A stretch of DNA of 64,000 bases from Paenibacillus_V sp046244365 (GCF_046244365.1 NZ_CP176395.1:1054001-1118000); one strand, 5' to 3'; shown: positions 1 to 8,844, counted from the first letter of the stretch. Numbers and translations are program-made. Notes: generated by a model from the sequence alone, not told the origin.

Positions 1-1
1 T

Positions 2-931
2 AGCCGTGCGGCGGCATCCGATGCCGAAACGGTAATTAGCGACGCCAAGGAAGAAGTGCGGCTTGTCGTGCCTGCCTCCGCTTTGTCTCAAAGCGTAACG
101 ATCGGCATTGCAGAACTGCCGTCGGACCGCCCCGAGCTCGTTTCGGGCTTGTACGATTTCACGCCGGACGGTACGACATTCGCCAAGCCGGTCTACCTTT
201 CCATTAAGATTTCTTACCTGACGGATAAGCCGGAAAACTTGGCGTTCGTCTGGCTGGACGAAAAGACGGGACGCTGGATCCCGGTTCCTGCGGTATTCGA
301 TGCCAGAACAGGCGTGATTACGGGAAAAACAACGCATTTTACGAAATATGCCGTCATCGATAAAAGCAAACTGGCGAATGTGTCGGTTGCCGAGGAGCGT
401 TTTGCGGACGAAGAGCTGATTTCCTCTTGGGCTTCCGCAGCCGTCCATAAGGCTTACAAGCTGAAGCTGATGACGGGGATGAGCGATACGGAGCTGAGGT
501 TCGCCCCAAATCTGGAGCTTACGAGAGCGCAATTCGCGGCGATTTTGCTGCGTATGCTGAACGAAGCGCCGGCGGCGGACGCGAAGCCTGTGTTCAAGGA
601 CGTCGAGGCGGATACCTGGTATTTCGGATATGTGATGAAAGCGAAGGAAAAGGGAATCGTCGACGGCGCCGCACCGGATGCATTCCTGCCGGAGAAAGCC
701 GTTACCCGCGAGGAAATGGCGGTCATGCTTGCAAGGGCGTATGGCCTTACCGCTTCGTCTTCGTCGCAAACGTTTGAGGACCAAGCCGAAATCGCGGACT
801 ATGCGCTTCCTTTCGTAAGGGCCGTTTATGAGAGAGGCATAATGGTCGGGGACAACGGTTATTTCCGTCCAGGCTCGAAGGTTACGAGAGAAATGGCTGC
901 CGTAGTGGCGGTGAACGCCGTTCAAGACTAA
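2..931 (+). CDS. SLH-domain surface protein, C-terminal part (5' end outside window)
   Basis: The reading frame is open from the first bases of the window (S-R-A-A-A-S-D-A-E ...), so this is the C-terminal part of a longer protein and the GTG at 56 need not be its start. About 110 residues of beta-rich sequence (FTPDGTTFAKPVYLSI, then WLDEKTGRWIPVP) are followed by three S-layer-homology repeats: one starting near ISSWASAAVHKAYK, one with the FKDVEADTWYFGYV signature, and one with FEDQAEIADYALPFV. Each repeat ends in the usual TREEMAVML or TRAQFAAIL type helix. SLH triplets bind pyruvylated secondary cell-wall polymer and fix exoenzymes or surface proteins to the wall. The C-terminal SLH position is typical of Paenibacillaceae. 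The catalytic or binding part, if any, lies upstream of the window. Confidence 0.93.
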   Translation, partial: SRAAASDAETVISDAKEEVRLVVPASALSQSVTIGIAELPSDRPELVSGLYDFTPDGTTFAKPVYLSIKISYLTDKPENLAFVWLDEKTGRWIPVPAVFDARTGVITGKTTHFTKYAVIDKSKLANVSVAEERFADEELISSWASAAVHKAYKLKLMTGMSDTELRFAPNLELTRAQFAAILLRMLNEAPAADAKPVFKDVEADTWYFGYVMKAKEKGIVDGAAPDAFLPEKAVTREEMAVMLARAYGLTASSSSQTFEDQAEIADYALPFVRAVYERGIMVGDNGYFRPGSKVTREMAAVVAVNAVQD

Positions 932-937
932 AAGGAT

Positions 938-977
938 GGAACGAAGAGGGCGGAAGCTCCTTCGTTCCTTTTCTTTT
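938..977 (+). terminator. Rho-independent terminator of the SLH gene
   Basis: A 9-bp stem (GGAACGAAG with CTTCGTTCC) starts seven bases after the stop codon and is followed by TTTTCTTTT. Confidence 0.85.
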
Positions 978-1086
978 GTGTTGAGGGGAACGGTACTATG
1001 CCGAATTTCTCATGTTTACCTTCCCGGTAAATTGCCAATCCTGTAAGAAGTGCGGAGAGGCATTTTTGCATACGGAGGGTGTCTAT

Positions 1087-1638
1087 ATGAATAAACGGAA
1101 TGCGGCGGCCGGTTTTCTGCTGCTTTGCGGAGCTATGTTATCCGGTTGCGGAGCGGCGAAGGAAACGTCCGCCCAGATGGATTCGGGCAACGGCATGGTG
1201 CATGTCGGCATCATGAATACGAAAGGCGAGTCGATCGGATCGGCGATGCTGAGCGAGAAAGCGGACGGCGTGCACATCTTAATCGAGGCGTCCAAGCTGA
1301 AACCGGGTTTACATGGGTTTCACATTCACGAAACGGGCAAATGCGATCCGCCGGAATTTACAACAGCGGGCGCGCATCTGAATCCGGAGGGCAAGCAGCA
1401 CGGTTTCGAGAATCCGAAAGGGCCGCATGACGGGGATCTGCTGAATTTGGAAGTAGGGTCGGACGGCACGGTGAAAGCGGAGCTTGTCGACAAGCGCGTG
1501 ACGCTCGTCAAGGACAAGCCGAACTCGCTGCTGAAAGCTGGAGGCACGTCGCTGATCATCCATGAAGGTCCGGACGATTACAAAACCGATCCGGCAGGGA
1601 ACTCGGGCGCGCGCGTGGCGTGCGGAGTCATTAAATAG
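1087..1638 (+). CDS. sodC: Cu/Zn superoxide dismutase-family lipoprotein
   Basis: This 183-residue lipoprotein of the Cu/Zn superoxide dismutase family would convert superoxide to peroxide and oxygen at the outer face of the membrane. The start is the ATG at 1087, preceded by GGAGGG; an ATG 75 bases upstream lacks a ribosome site. The signal peptide ends in a lipobox (LSGC, lipid Cys21). All metal ligands expected for the family can be seen: His79 and His81 (GFHIH), His97, His105, His114, Asp117 and His159. The disulfide cysteines Cys86 and Cys179 and the active-site arginine Arg176 (GARVACG) are also present. Some Bacillus homologues (YojM) have lost copper ligands; this one has not. It is a single-gene unit between two terminators. 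Confidence 0.92.
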   Translation: MNKRNAAAGFLLLCGAMLSGCGAAKETSAQMDSGNGMVHVGIMNTKGESIGSAMLSEKADGVHILIEASKLKPGLHGFHIHETGKCDPPEFTTAGAHLNPEGKQHGFENPKGPHDGDLLNLEVGSDGTVKAELVDKRVTLVKDKPNSLLKAGGTSLIIHEGPDDYKTDPAGNSGARVACGVIK

Positions 1639-1649
1639 GACAATACGCC

Positions 1650-1680
1650 AAAAAGGGACGGCGGCAGCCGTCCCTTTTTT
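1650..1680. terminator. Bidirectional terminator between convergent genes
   Basis: A-rich and T-rich ends flank a GGGACGG / CCGTCCC stem. The hairpin lies directly between the superoxide dismutase stop and the end of the minus-strand gene at 1682, so it probably serves both. Confidence 0.85.
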
Positions 1681-1681
1681 C

Positions 1682-2056
1682 TTACTTTATGCGCCGAAGC
1701 TCCGCGATATCGGCTTCTTGAGATACGGAGCGAATGGATAGACGCTCCAAAATTTTTTGCTGCTCCTGCTGGATGGACAGCATGATTCGCTGGCCTTCCT
1801 TAAGCTCCGTTATATCGCTCTGCATGGCAAACTGTCCGTCTTTGAGCGAGGTTATGTCGCCATGCATGCGGTGAACATCCATAGCCATCGCATCGAGCTT
1901 GGCGTCCGATTCGTCTTGCCGTTCGCGAAGCGCACGGTAGATTTGGTATAGTTCCGACTGCCCGGCTAGCAGGGAGTTAACGTCCGTTTTCAATACTTCT
2001 ACGTCATTCTGGATGCGGTCGACTTTGTGAAGAATCAGGTCAAGCTTGTCGCCCAT
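1682..2056 (-). CDS. Coiled-coil protein of unknown function
   Basis: A 124-residue protein made almost wholly of heptad-like repeats (LDLILHKVDRIQNDVEVLK, then repeated DITSLKDGQ and DITELKEGQ segments). It has no signal peptide, no membrane segment and no cysteine. It is predicted to be one long coiled coil, possibly trimeric. The ribosome site TAAGGAGCG lies upstream of the ATG. Similar short coiled-coil proteins are common and uncharacterised in Bacilli, so no function is assigned. Confidence 0.8.
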   Translation of the reverse strand: MGDKLDLILHKVDRIQNDVEVLKTDVNSLLAGQSELYQIYRALRERQDESDAKLDAMAMDVHRMHGDITSLKDGQFAMQSDITELKEGQRIMLSIQQEQQKILERLSIRSVSQEADIAELRRIK

Positions 2057-2172
2057 TTTGTTTCGCTCCTTAACGTATACTCTCTTTCAAGTATAATACT
2101 TTTCGGGTGCGAAACAAAGATAATATTTTCCATATTCCGACAAAAAGATATTTATGAATATCTTTTTGTGTA

Positions 2173-2550
2173 TTATTCAGTCCTTGCGCCGGCGTTTTCG
2201 TATTTGGCGAGCTTGGCGCGCATGTGATTGATCTTTGCGCGAACGGCAAGCTGCTCTTCTTCGGTCATCCAAACGTCTTTTGCCGCTTTGACATCGGGTT
2301 GACGGTCATAACGGTAAGCATCGGAGGCGAACGCGGCATCGTGCTGCGTGAACCCGGCAGAACTTACCGGCGCCTTAGGAACTAGAACAGCGGCTGCAAG
2401 ATAGAGGAAAAGGAACCCGCCTCCCGAAAACAATACCGCTGCGACCGTGCCCAGCCTTACCAAAGTAGGATCTACGTTGTAGCGTTCGCCGATTCCTCCG
2501 CATACACCCGCTATTTTCACATTGTTATTGGACCGGTAAAGTTTATTCAT
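2173..2550 (-). CDS. PspC-domain membrane protein
   Basis: A 125-residue protein opening with a PspC domain (KLYRSNNNVKIAGVCGGIGE) and a membrane segment (GTVAAVLFSGGGFLFLYLAAAVLVP). A charged C-terminal half (EEQLAVRAKINHMRAKLAKYENAG) could form a short coiled coil. PspC-domain proteins take part in envelope-stress responses; in Bacillota they occur as small stand-alone proteins. AAAGGTG lies at proper distance from the ATG at 2550, while an upstream GTG/ATG pair overlaps the ribosome site, so the shorter start is used. Confidence 0.85.
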   Translation of the reverse strand: MNKLYRSNNNVKIAGVCGGIGERYNVDPTLVRLGTVAAVLFSGGGFLFLYLAAAVLVPKAPVSSAGFTQHDAAFASDAYRYDRQPDVKAAKDVWMTEEEQLAVRAKINHMRAKLAKYENAGARTE

Positions 2551-2709
2551 CGTTTCCATCACCTTTCGTTCTTGTCTATGTTCACATTGTATACGGATTT
2601 CGTATCAGGCAAAACGGACCGGCGGCGGTTTCGCGGACTGGACTTTAGTCGTAGACGCATACGGCTTATGGTCGCATTTCTTCCTTGGTTGCCGGCGGAT
2701 CGGCGCAAC

Positions 2710-2746
2710 AAAAAAAGCCCCTCCTTTGCAGCGGAAGGGCTTGCCG
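2710..2746 (-). terminator. Terminator of the DUF2621 gene
   Basis: Read on the minus strand, AAGCCCTTCC pairs with GGAGGGGCTT around a short loop and is followed by seven T, 20 bases after the stop at 2766. Confidence 0.85.
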
Positions 2747-2765
2747 TTAAAGCGTTAAGGGAACC

Positions 2766-3218
2766 TTATTTTGCTCCCAGCAAATCTTTGAACTGGCTGT
2801 AATCGATCTTTTCCTTGTCGAGGAACGACACGAGGCTTTTGTAATCCCGCCGCGGCGTTGCCAAAATATAGCCCTCGACGCAATGATCGCGGGTCACTTC
2901 GGGCGCGTTTTTCTCAAGGGCGACCTGCCCGATTCTTGCTGCGATCGAATGCTTGGCGATATCGCGGAACGGTCCGGGCACCGGCGCGACAAGCTGGTCG
3001 AGAAACGCTTTGGAGTCGTCCGTCCATAGATGGCGGGACGCTTCCACATAATGATTTTGCCAATCCAGCTTGGATTTGCCGTCCTCTTTCGGCAGCACCT
3101 TCATAAACTTGCGGAACATGAAATAGCCGCCGATCGACATAAAGACTAGCAGCACGAATCCCCAAAATACGAGAAGCTGCATAAACGTTGAATTGACTTC
3201 GCTGCCTGCTAAATACAC
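2766..3218 (-). CDS. DUF2621 (YneK-like) membrane protein
   Basis: A 150-residue protein with one N-terminal membrane segment (LLVFWGFVLLVFMSIGGYF) followed by the family signature FMFRKFMKVLPKEDGKSKLDW and a soluble domain. This matches the conserved Bacillus DUF2621/YneK family, whose role is unknown. The start is GTG with GAGGTG upstream. It stands alone with its own terminator and faces the divergent endonuclease IV gene. Confidence 0.85.
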   Translation of the reverse strand: MYLAGSEVNSTFMQLLVFWGFVLLVFMSIGGYFMFRKFMKVLPKEDGKSKLDWQNHYVEASRHLWTDDSKAFLDQLVAPVPGPFRDIAKHSIAARIGQVALEKNAPEVTRDHCVEGYILATPRRDYKSLVSFLDKEKIDYSQFKDLLGAK

Positions 3219-3444
3219 GGTGCTTCACCTCGAACTTTTTTGCATGGACCAAAGCTCCCCGGCCGTTATGCGGCCCGGATATGGAAATTATACCGCATTT
3301 CTAGATTTAATTCGAGTTTGCGAGTAAAATAAGAAAGAGTGACATCCGGTTTAACCTGCGTAAACACTGGCGGCTGCGATCGTAATTGTTGCAACCGGCT
3401 GAGGTAGAATAGGCTTTATTAGTATATAAGGAGGTTATTATTCG

Positions 3445-4572
3445 ATGTTGAAAATAGGTTCGCACGTGTCGTTCTCCGACAAGGGGCTGCTTAACGCAGC
3501 GGAAGAAGCCGTAACGTACGGCTCCAGCACGTTCATGATATATACGGGAGCTCCGCAAAATACGCGGCGCAAGCCGATCGAAGACCAGTTCGTCGAAGAA
3601 GGCAAAGCGGTGATGGACAAGCACGGAATGGGCGATATCGTCGTGCACGCTCCTTATATCATTAATCTCGGCTCTTATAAGGAAGATACTTTTGAGCTTG
3701 CGGTTCGCTTCCTTCAGGAAGAAATTCGGCGGACGAATTATTTGGGCGTCAAAAATATCGTGCTTCACCCGGGCGCTTACACGGATAAGGATGCGGAATA
3801 CGGCATCGCCCGTATCGCGGAAGGGCTCAATGAAGTGCTGAGCGGCGTGAAAGACACCGACGTGAACATCGCGCTCGAGACGATGGCCGGCAAAGGAACG
3901 GAAATCGGCCGCAGCTTCGAGGAAATCGCCGCGATCATGGACAAGGTCGAAGACAATCGCAGGCTGACGGTATGTATGGATACTTGCCATATTCACGACG
4001 CCGGCTACGATATCGTGAACGATTTCGACGGCGTGATCGACCAGTTCGACCGGATCGTCGGCCTGGACCGTCTTGCGGTCGTCCACCTGAACGACAGCAA
4101 GAACGTCCGCGGCGCCGGCAAGGACCGCCATGCCCCATTAGGAGCGGGATTGATCGGCTTCGACGCGATGAAATATATCGTGCACCACGATAAGATCCGC
4201 CACCTGCCGCTTATTCTCGAAACGCCGTGGATCGGTAAAGTAGACGGCAAGGAACGTCCGATGTACGAAACGGAAATCGCTCTGCTTCGCGGGGATGTGG
4301 AAAGCCGGCTCGGCAGCGACTTCCTTGACCACGTCGAGCGGCTGGAATTCTTTTTCCGCAAGCGGGAGATCGACCAACGCGGGTTTGTCGTAGGCACGTG
4401 GGAGCTGCTCAAGAACGACGCCAAAGCCAAAAAGGCGGACGGCCGCGAGCCGATGGAACGACTGTACGACATGATCGAGGAAGAAAGGCTGTTCGAGGAT
4501 TTGAGCGAAGAGCAGATCAATCACCGGTTGACCGCCTGGTTCGCCGGCAAGCACGTGCTGCAGTCCGTATAA
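3445..4572 (+). CDS. nfo: Endonuclease IV (AP endonuclease) with C-terminal extension
   Basis: Deoxyribonuclease IV cleaves DNA 5' to abasic sites in base-excision repair and uses three zinc ions. The expected ligands are visible: His68 (VHAPY), His108 (LHPGAY), Glu145 (ALETMAG), Asp179 and His182 (MDTCHIHDAGYD), His214 (VHLNDSK), Asp227 and His229 (DRHAPLG), and Glu259 (LETPW). The catalytic barrel ends near residue 285. About 90 further charged, helical residues follow (including EINHRLTAW-type sequence at 360-370), which makes the protein 375 residues against roughly 280-300 for the usual enzyme. AAGGAGG lies upstream of the ATG. Expression may be linked to repair during outgrowth, as in Bacillus, but nothing in the promoter shows this. 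Confidence 0.95.
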   Translation: MLKIGSHVSFSDKGLLNAAEEAVTYGSSTFMIYTGAPQNTRRKPIEDQFVEEGKAVMDKHGMGDIVVHAPYIINLGSYKEDTFELAVRFLQEEIRRTNYLGVKNIVLHPGAYTDKDAEYGIARIAEGLNEVLSGVKDTDVNIALETMAGKGTEIGRSFEEIAAIMDKVEDNRRLTVCMDTCHIHDAGYDIVNDFDGVIDQFDRIVGLDRLAVVHLNDSKNVRGAGKDRHAPLGAGLIGFDAMKYIVHHDKIRHLPLILETPWIGKVDGKERPMYETEIALLRGDVESRLGSDFLDHVERLEFFFRKREIDQRGFVVGTWELLKNDAKAKKADGREPMERLYDMIEEERLFEDLSEEQINHRLTAWFAGKHVLQSV

Positions 4573-4662
4573 CGGACGCCTTGGGCCGCCGCACGCGGCG
4601 GAACCGGGAATCGGCAGCTTACAAAGAGAAGGCATCGCGGGATGAGACGGGGGAGTTGTCAG

Positions 4663-5553
4663 ATGGTTGGGGTTAAACGTAAGCAAGCGGAAGTGAATGA
4701 AAAGCGTGCACGCATGCTGATCTCTTGTCCGGATCAGCCGGGGATCGTGGCTGCGGTTTCGCGTTTTTTGCACGAGCATGGCGCGAATATCGTACAGTCG
4801 GATCAATATACGATGGATCCGGAAGGCGGCATGTTCTTCATCAGAATCGAATTCGATCTGAACGAGCTGGATCGCCGCCTGGAGCCGCTCGAGCTTGATT
4901 TTGCGGAAGTGGTGGCGGACAAATTCAACATGCAGTGGAGTATTTCCCGCGCCGGTTATAAGAAGAAGCTTGCGGTATTCGTGTCGAAGGAAGACCACTG
5001 TTTGCTGGAGCTTCTCTGGCAATGGCAGGCGGGCGACCTGAACGCTGATATCGCGATGGTCGTAAGCAATCATAACGATATGCGGGAGACGGTCGAATCG
5101 TTCGGTATTCCGTACCATCACATTCCGGTAACGGCCGACACGAAGCAGGAAGCGGAAGCGAAGCAGCTGGAGCTCGTCGACGGCCATGTGGATGCGATCG
5201 TGCTTGCGCGTTATATGCAGATCGTATCGCCGAGATTTATCGAGCATTATCCGAACCGCATCATAAACATTCATCATTCGTTCCTTCCGGCCTTCGTCGG
5301 CGGAAAGCCTTACGCGCAAGCCTACAGCCGCGGCGTGAAAATCATCGGCGCCACCGCCCATTACGTCACGGAAGAGTTGGACGGCGGCCCGATCATCGAG
5401 CAGGACGTGCAGCGGGTAAGCCATCGCGACAACACCGAGGATTTGAAGCGCATCGGCCGCCATATCGAACGGATCGTATTGGCCCGTGCCGTTTCGTGGC
5501 ATGTCGAGGACCGCATTCTGGTGCATCAGAACAAGACGGTCGTGTTCAACTGA
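4663..5553 (+). CDS. purU: Formyltetrahydrofolate deformylase
   Basis: PurU hydrolyses 10-formyl-THF to formate and THF, balancing one-carbon pools and supplying formate. An N-terminal ACT domain (RMLISCPDQPGIVAAVSRFL, residues about 15-90) is followed by a formyltransferase-like domain. That domain has the VDAIVLARYMQI segment and the catalytic INIHHSFLPAF motif, then GATAHYV and DGGPIIEQD. The ATG at 4663 is preceded by GGGGGA; an in-frame ATG 21 bases upstream has no ribosome site. It follows nfo by 90 bases and may be co-transcribed. Confidence 0.95.
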   Translation: MVGVKRKQAEVNEKRARMLISCPDQPGIVAAVSRFLHEHGANIVQSDQYTMDPEGGMFFIRIEFDLNELDRRLEPLELDFAEVVADKFNMQWSISRAGYKKKLAVFVSKEDHCLLELLWQWQAGDLNADIAMVVSNHNDMRETVESFGIPYHHIPVTADTKQEAEAKQLELVDGHVDAIVLARYMQIVSPRFIEHYPNRIINIHHSFLPAFVGGKPYAQAYSRGVKIIGATAHYVTEELDGGPIIEQDVQRVSHRDNTEDLKRIGRHIERIVLARAVSWHVEDRILVHQNKTVVFN

Positions 5554-5574
5554 TTGCCCGGAAGATTACCGTTC

Positions 5575-5619
5575 CAAACAAACAAGCCCGCTGCTTCGTG
5601 CCGCGGGCTTGTTTGTTTG
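5575..5619 (+). terminator. Terminator after purU
   Basis: A perfect 17-bp inverted repeat (arms around CAAGCCCGC / GCGGGCTTG) with A-rich and T-rich outer ends, 20 bases after the purU stop. It could also stop transcription coming from the minus-strand gene at 5708. Confidence 0.85.
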
Positions 5620-5707
5620 AACGGCTTGTACGCGAAGGGACATACGGATCTGAGCGTTCATTCGATCCATATCCAGTCCCGAAAGGGGGCGCAGCCTTCT
5701 GCCGGGG

Positions 5708-6202
5708 CTATCCGGGATACGATTTGCCCCAGCGGATGGTCAGTTCCAGCTTGCAGCAATTTCCTTCCTCGTAGGAGGGGATGTCGAAATGAATGCCGTC
5801 GGGCGTATAGCCGGTATGAATCGCCGTTTTGACTCCGGTCGTTTTGATCAGTCTGTCGACCTCGGCATGATTGCCGTTCTGGGCTGCCGTCATCAGCTGT
5901 TTGGCAAAGGGCGGCGAGGAGGCCACATGGCCGACAAGCTTTCCAGCTTCCCCGAGAAGCCTTTGCGTTACGGCTGCGGACCGCTGAAACTGCGACGGAT
6001 CGACCGGAGGCAAGGCTGCGGGCCGGTCCCACCAGGGAACGGGCTGCCAGGAGCCGTTTGCCGGCCATTGCCGATACGCGAAAGGGGAAGCGGCGGGGGA
6101 CGGCCAACCTTCGGAATTTCGATAATAATGCGGTTCGTAGCTGCCTGCCGCAGCTATTGCTGAAGGATCGTACATAGACTGTGCTAGCCGATAGGTGTTC
6201 AA
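5708..6202 (-). CDS. Hypothetical protein with Pro/Trp-rich N-terminus
   Basis: A 164-residue protein not recognised. The first 65 residues are rich in Pro, Trp, Tyr and Ser (YRQWPANGSWQPVPWWDRP) and look disordered. A helical middle (LLGEAGKLVGHVASSP and FAKQLMTAAQNGNHAEVDRL) precedes a beta-rich tail with paired cysteines (GNCCKLELTIRWG). The composition resembles small spore or coat-associated proteins of Bacilli, but that is only a resemblance. The start is TTG with AAGGAGG eight bases upstream. It is divergent from transketolase. Confidence 0.75.
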   Translation of the reverse strand: MNTYRLAQSMYDPSAIAAAGSYEPHYYRNSEGWPSPAASPFAYRQWPANGSWQPVPWWDRPAALPPVDPSQFQRSAAVTQRLLGEAGKLVGHVASSPPFAKQLMTAAQNGNHAEVDRLIKTTGVKTAIHTGYTPDGIHFDIPSYEEGNCCKLELTIRWGKSYPG

Positions 6203-6338
6203 ACGGAGAAGCCTCCTTGAAATCTGCTCTTGTTATCCTATGTTCGACTGCTTTTCCGAGGTGCCTATGGCGGTTCGGCAGGCATTGCGATATCCAATAT
6301 GCGGAAGACGGGACGGGCGACTTTTTAGCAAAGCAAAG

Positions 6339-6367
6339 TGGCAAAGCGCGAAGGCACATGATACAAT
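6339..6367 (+). promoter_or_regulatory. Probable sigma-A promoter of tkt-ppnP
   Basis: TGGCAA and TACAAT are spaced by 17 bases, 61 bases before the transketolase start. The -10 is good; the -35 matches only in part. Confidence 0.5.
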
Positions 6368-6428
6368 GGTGAGAATGAAATGTCAGCAGCAATCCGTTAG
6401 GCAACGTTAGATTTAGGGGGAATGAACA

Positions 6429-8450
6429 ATGGCAGTATCCAACAAATCCATTGAACAATTAGCGGTCAACACGATCCGTACGCTTTCGATCGACGCGATC
6501 GAGAAAGCGAAATCCGGACATCCGGGCATGCCGATGGGAGCGGCTCCGATGGGGTATTCGCTGTTTGCGCAGCAAATGAAGCACAGCCCGTCCAACCCGA
6601 CTTGGTTCAACCGCGACCGTTTTGTCCTATCCGCAGGGCACGGCTCGATGTTTCTGTACAGCTTGCTGCATCTATGCGGCTACGACCTGCCGCTGGACGA
6701 GCTCAAAAATTTCCGTCAATGGGGCAGCAAAACGCCGGGTCATCCGGAAGTCGGCCACACGGCGGGCGTTGACGCCACGACGGGTCCGCTCGGACAAGGA
6801 TTTGCAATGGCTGTCGGCATGGCCATGGCTGAAGCGCATCTCGGCGCAAGCTACAACAAGGACAATTTCAACGTCGTCGATCATCACACCTACGTCGTTT
6901 GCGGCGACGGGGACCTGATGGAAGGCGTTTCCGGCGAAGCGGCTTCGCTGGCCGGCCATCTCAAGCTGGGCAAGCTGGTGGTGCTTTACGATTCGAACGA
7001 TATTTCGCTTGACGGCGAATTGAACCTCTCTTTCTCGGAAAATATCAAATCGCGCTTTGAAGGCTACGGCTGGCAATACCTGCGCATTGACGATCAGCAC
7101 GACGTGTCGGCTATTTCCGCCGCGATCGACGAAGCTAAGGCGGATGCGAAGCGTCCGACTCTGATCGAGGTCAAAACGACGATCGGCTTCGGCAGCCCGA
7201 ACGCGGCAGGCAAAGGCGGCCACGAAGGCGTGCACGGCAGACCGCTCGGCGGCGACGAAACGAAGCTGACGAAGGAAGCCCTTGGCTGGCCGCTTGAGCC
7301 CGATTTCTTCATTCCAGAGGAAGTAAAAGCGCATTTTGCGCAAGTGAAGCAGCGCGGCGATCAGGCCGGCGAAGCTTGGAACGCATTGTTCGCGGCCTAT
7401 AAAGCGGCGCATCCGGAGCTGGCGAAGCAGCTGGAGCAAGCGATTGCCGGCGAGCTGCCGGAAGGCTGGGACGCCGATTTGCCTGTGTACTCCACGAGCG
7501 ACAAAGCCATTGCAACGCGGAACGCTTCGCAAGCGGCGCTTAATGCGCTCGCTAAACGCGTGCCGGCGATCTTCGGCGGCTCGGCTGACCTGGAGTCGTC
7601 GACGATGACGCACATGAAGGGCATCGGCAAGTTCACGCCGAACGACTACAGCGGCCGCAACGTGTACTTCGGCGTTCGCGAGTTCGCCATGGCGGCGGCC
7701 GTTAACGGCATGATGCTGCACGGCGGCGTGAAGGCATTCGGCGGCACGTTCTTCGTGTTCTGCGACTACCTGCGTCCGGCCGTGCGCCTCGGATCGATCA
7801 TGAATGTGCCGTCCGTATTCGTCCTGACGCACGACAGCATCGCGGTCGGCGAAGACGGACCGACGCATGAGCCGATCGAGCAATTGCCGGCTATGCGCGT
7901 CATTCCGGGCATTACGGTTCTGCGCCCTGCGGATGCTATCGAAACGAACGAAGCCTGGAAGTTTGCCGTTCAGCACAAGGGTGGACCGGTATGTCTCGTG
8001 CTGACGCGGCAAAACCTGCCGATTCTCGAAGGTACGGCCGAGCTGGCGCCAAAATCCTTCAGCCGCGGCGCTTATGTATTGTCCGAGGCTAAGAACGGCA
8101 AGCCGCAGGCTCAAATTATTGCGACCGGCTCCGAAGTGCAGCTCGCGGTCGACGCTCAGAAGAAGCTGGCAGAGGAAGGCATCGACGTTCGCGTCATCAG
8201 CATGCCGAGCTGGGAGCAGTTCGAGAAGCAATCGCAGGAATACAAGGATTCCGTCATTCTGCCGGACGTTAAAGCCCGTTTGGCCGTGGAAATGGCGTAT
8301 CCGATGGGCTGGGAGCGTTACGTCGGAAGCGAGGGCGACGTGCTCGGCATCGACCGCTTCGGCGCTTCCGCGCCGGGACCGACCGTTATCCGCGAGTACG
8401 GCTTCACGATCGAGAACGTCGTTGCGCGCGTAAAAGCGTTGTTGAAATAG
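6429..8450 (+). CDS. tkt: Transketolase
   Basis: Transketolase moves two-carbon units between pentose-phosphate-pathway sugars using thiamine pyrophosphate. The 673-residue length is standard. Visible signatures are SGHPGMPMGAAPM at the N-terminus, the TPP/metal motif GDGDLMEGVSGEAASLAGH ending in the asparagine of LYDSND, the pyrimidine domain with FGGSADLESS and GVREFAMAAAVNG, and the DGPTHEPIEQL loop. The C-terminal domain ends in RVKALLK. Ribosome site GGGGGAA. The next gene, ppnP, follows after 13 bases and is surely in the same operon. Confidence 0.97.
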   Translation: MAVSNKSIEQLAVNTIRTLSIDAIEKAKSGHPGMPMGAAPMGYSLFAQQMKHSPSNPTWFNRDRFVLSAGHGSMFLYSLLHLCGYDLPLDELKNFRQWGSKTPGHPEVGHTAGVDATTGPLGQGFAMAVGMAMAEAHLGASYNKDNFNVVDHHTYVVCGDGDLMEGVSGEAASLAGHLKLGKLVVLYDSNDISLDGELNLSFSENIKSRFEGYGWQYLRIDDQHDVSAISAAIDEAKADAKRPTLIEVKTTIGFGSPNAAGKGGHEGVHGRPLGGDETKLTKEALGWPLEPDFFIPEEVKAHFAQVKQRGDQAGEAWNALFAAYKAAHPELAKQLEQAIAGELPEGWDADLPVYSTSDKAIATRNASQAALNALAKRVPAIFGGSADLESSTMTHMKGIGKFTPNDYSGRNVYFGVREFAMAAAVNGMMLHGGVKAFGGTFFVFCDYLRPAVRLGSIMNVPSVFVLTHDSIAVGEDGPTHEPIEQLPAMRVIPGITVLRPADAIETNEAWKFAVQHKGGPVCLVLTRQNLPILEGTAELAPKSFSRGAYVLSEAKNGKPQAQIIATGSEVQLAVDAQKKLAEEGIDVRVISMPSWEQFEKQSQEYKDSVILPDVKARLAVEMAYPMGWERYVGSEGDVLGIDRFGASAPGPTVIREYGFTIENVVARVKALLK

Positions 8451-8463
8451 GAGGAGTGTTCCC

Positions 8464-8781
8464 ATGTCCCAGTTCGATCAAGTTAGCGTCGTAAAGAAAG
8501 CGAATATTTATTTTGACGGCAAGGTAACGAGCCGCACCGTTCTGTTTGCGGACGGCACCAAAAAAACGCTGGGCATCATGCTGCCTGGCGAATACGAATT
8601 CGGCACCGACGTCAAGGAGATCATGGAAATTTTGGCCGGCGATCTGAAGGTGCTGCTTCCCGGAGAAACCGAGTGGAAGCACATTAGCGGAACCGGCGAA
8701 TTCACCGTGCCTGCAGGCCAGAAGTTCAAGCTCGAGGTAGCTTCGGCTACCGACTACTGCTGCTCGTACATTGCCGAGTAA
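8464..8781 (+). CDS. ppnP: Pyrimidine/purine nucleoside phosphorylase (PpnP, DUF1255)
   Basis: A 105-residue single-cupin protein of the YaiE/PpnP family, which splits nucleosides with phosphate into base and (deoxy)ribose-1-phosphate. The family pattern is visible: NIYFDGKVTSRTV, then KTLGIMLPGEYEFGT, EIMEILAGDLKV, and FTVPAGQKFKLEV ending DYCCSY. The pairing with transketolase makes sense, because ribose-1-phosphate becomes ribose-5-phosphate, a transketolase substrate (inference). AGGAGGAG lies at proper distance from the ATG. Confidence 0.92.
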   Translation: MSQFDQVSVVKKANIYFDGKVTSRTVLFADGTKKTLGIMLPGEYEFGTDVKEIMEILAGDLKVLLPGETEWKHISGTGEFTVPAGQKFKLEVASATDYCCSYIAE

Positions 8782-8800
8782 TTGCTGCATCGATAAGGAA

Positions 8801-8844
8801 GAAGCCCCCTGCAAGCTAGAGCTGCAGAAAGGGCTTCTTTTTTT
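8801..8844 (+). terminator. Terminator of tkt-ppnP
   Basis: GAAGCCC pairs with GGGCTTC, with inner pairing CTGCA/TGCAG, followed by seven T. Confidence 0.88.

Noticed and set aside
6672..8465. Long minus-strand frame opposite transketolase (about 600 codons)
   Set aside because: It is the mirror of a strongly supported gene, and its product is rich in Arg and His as antisense frames of GC-rich genes are.
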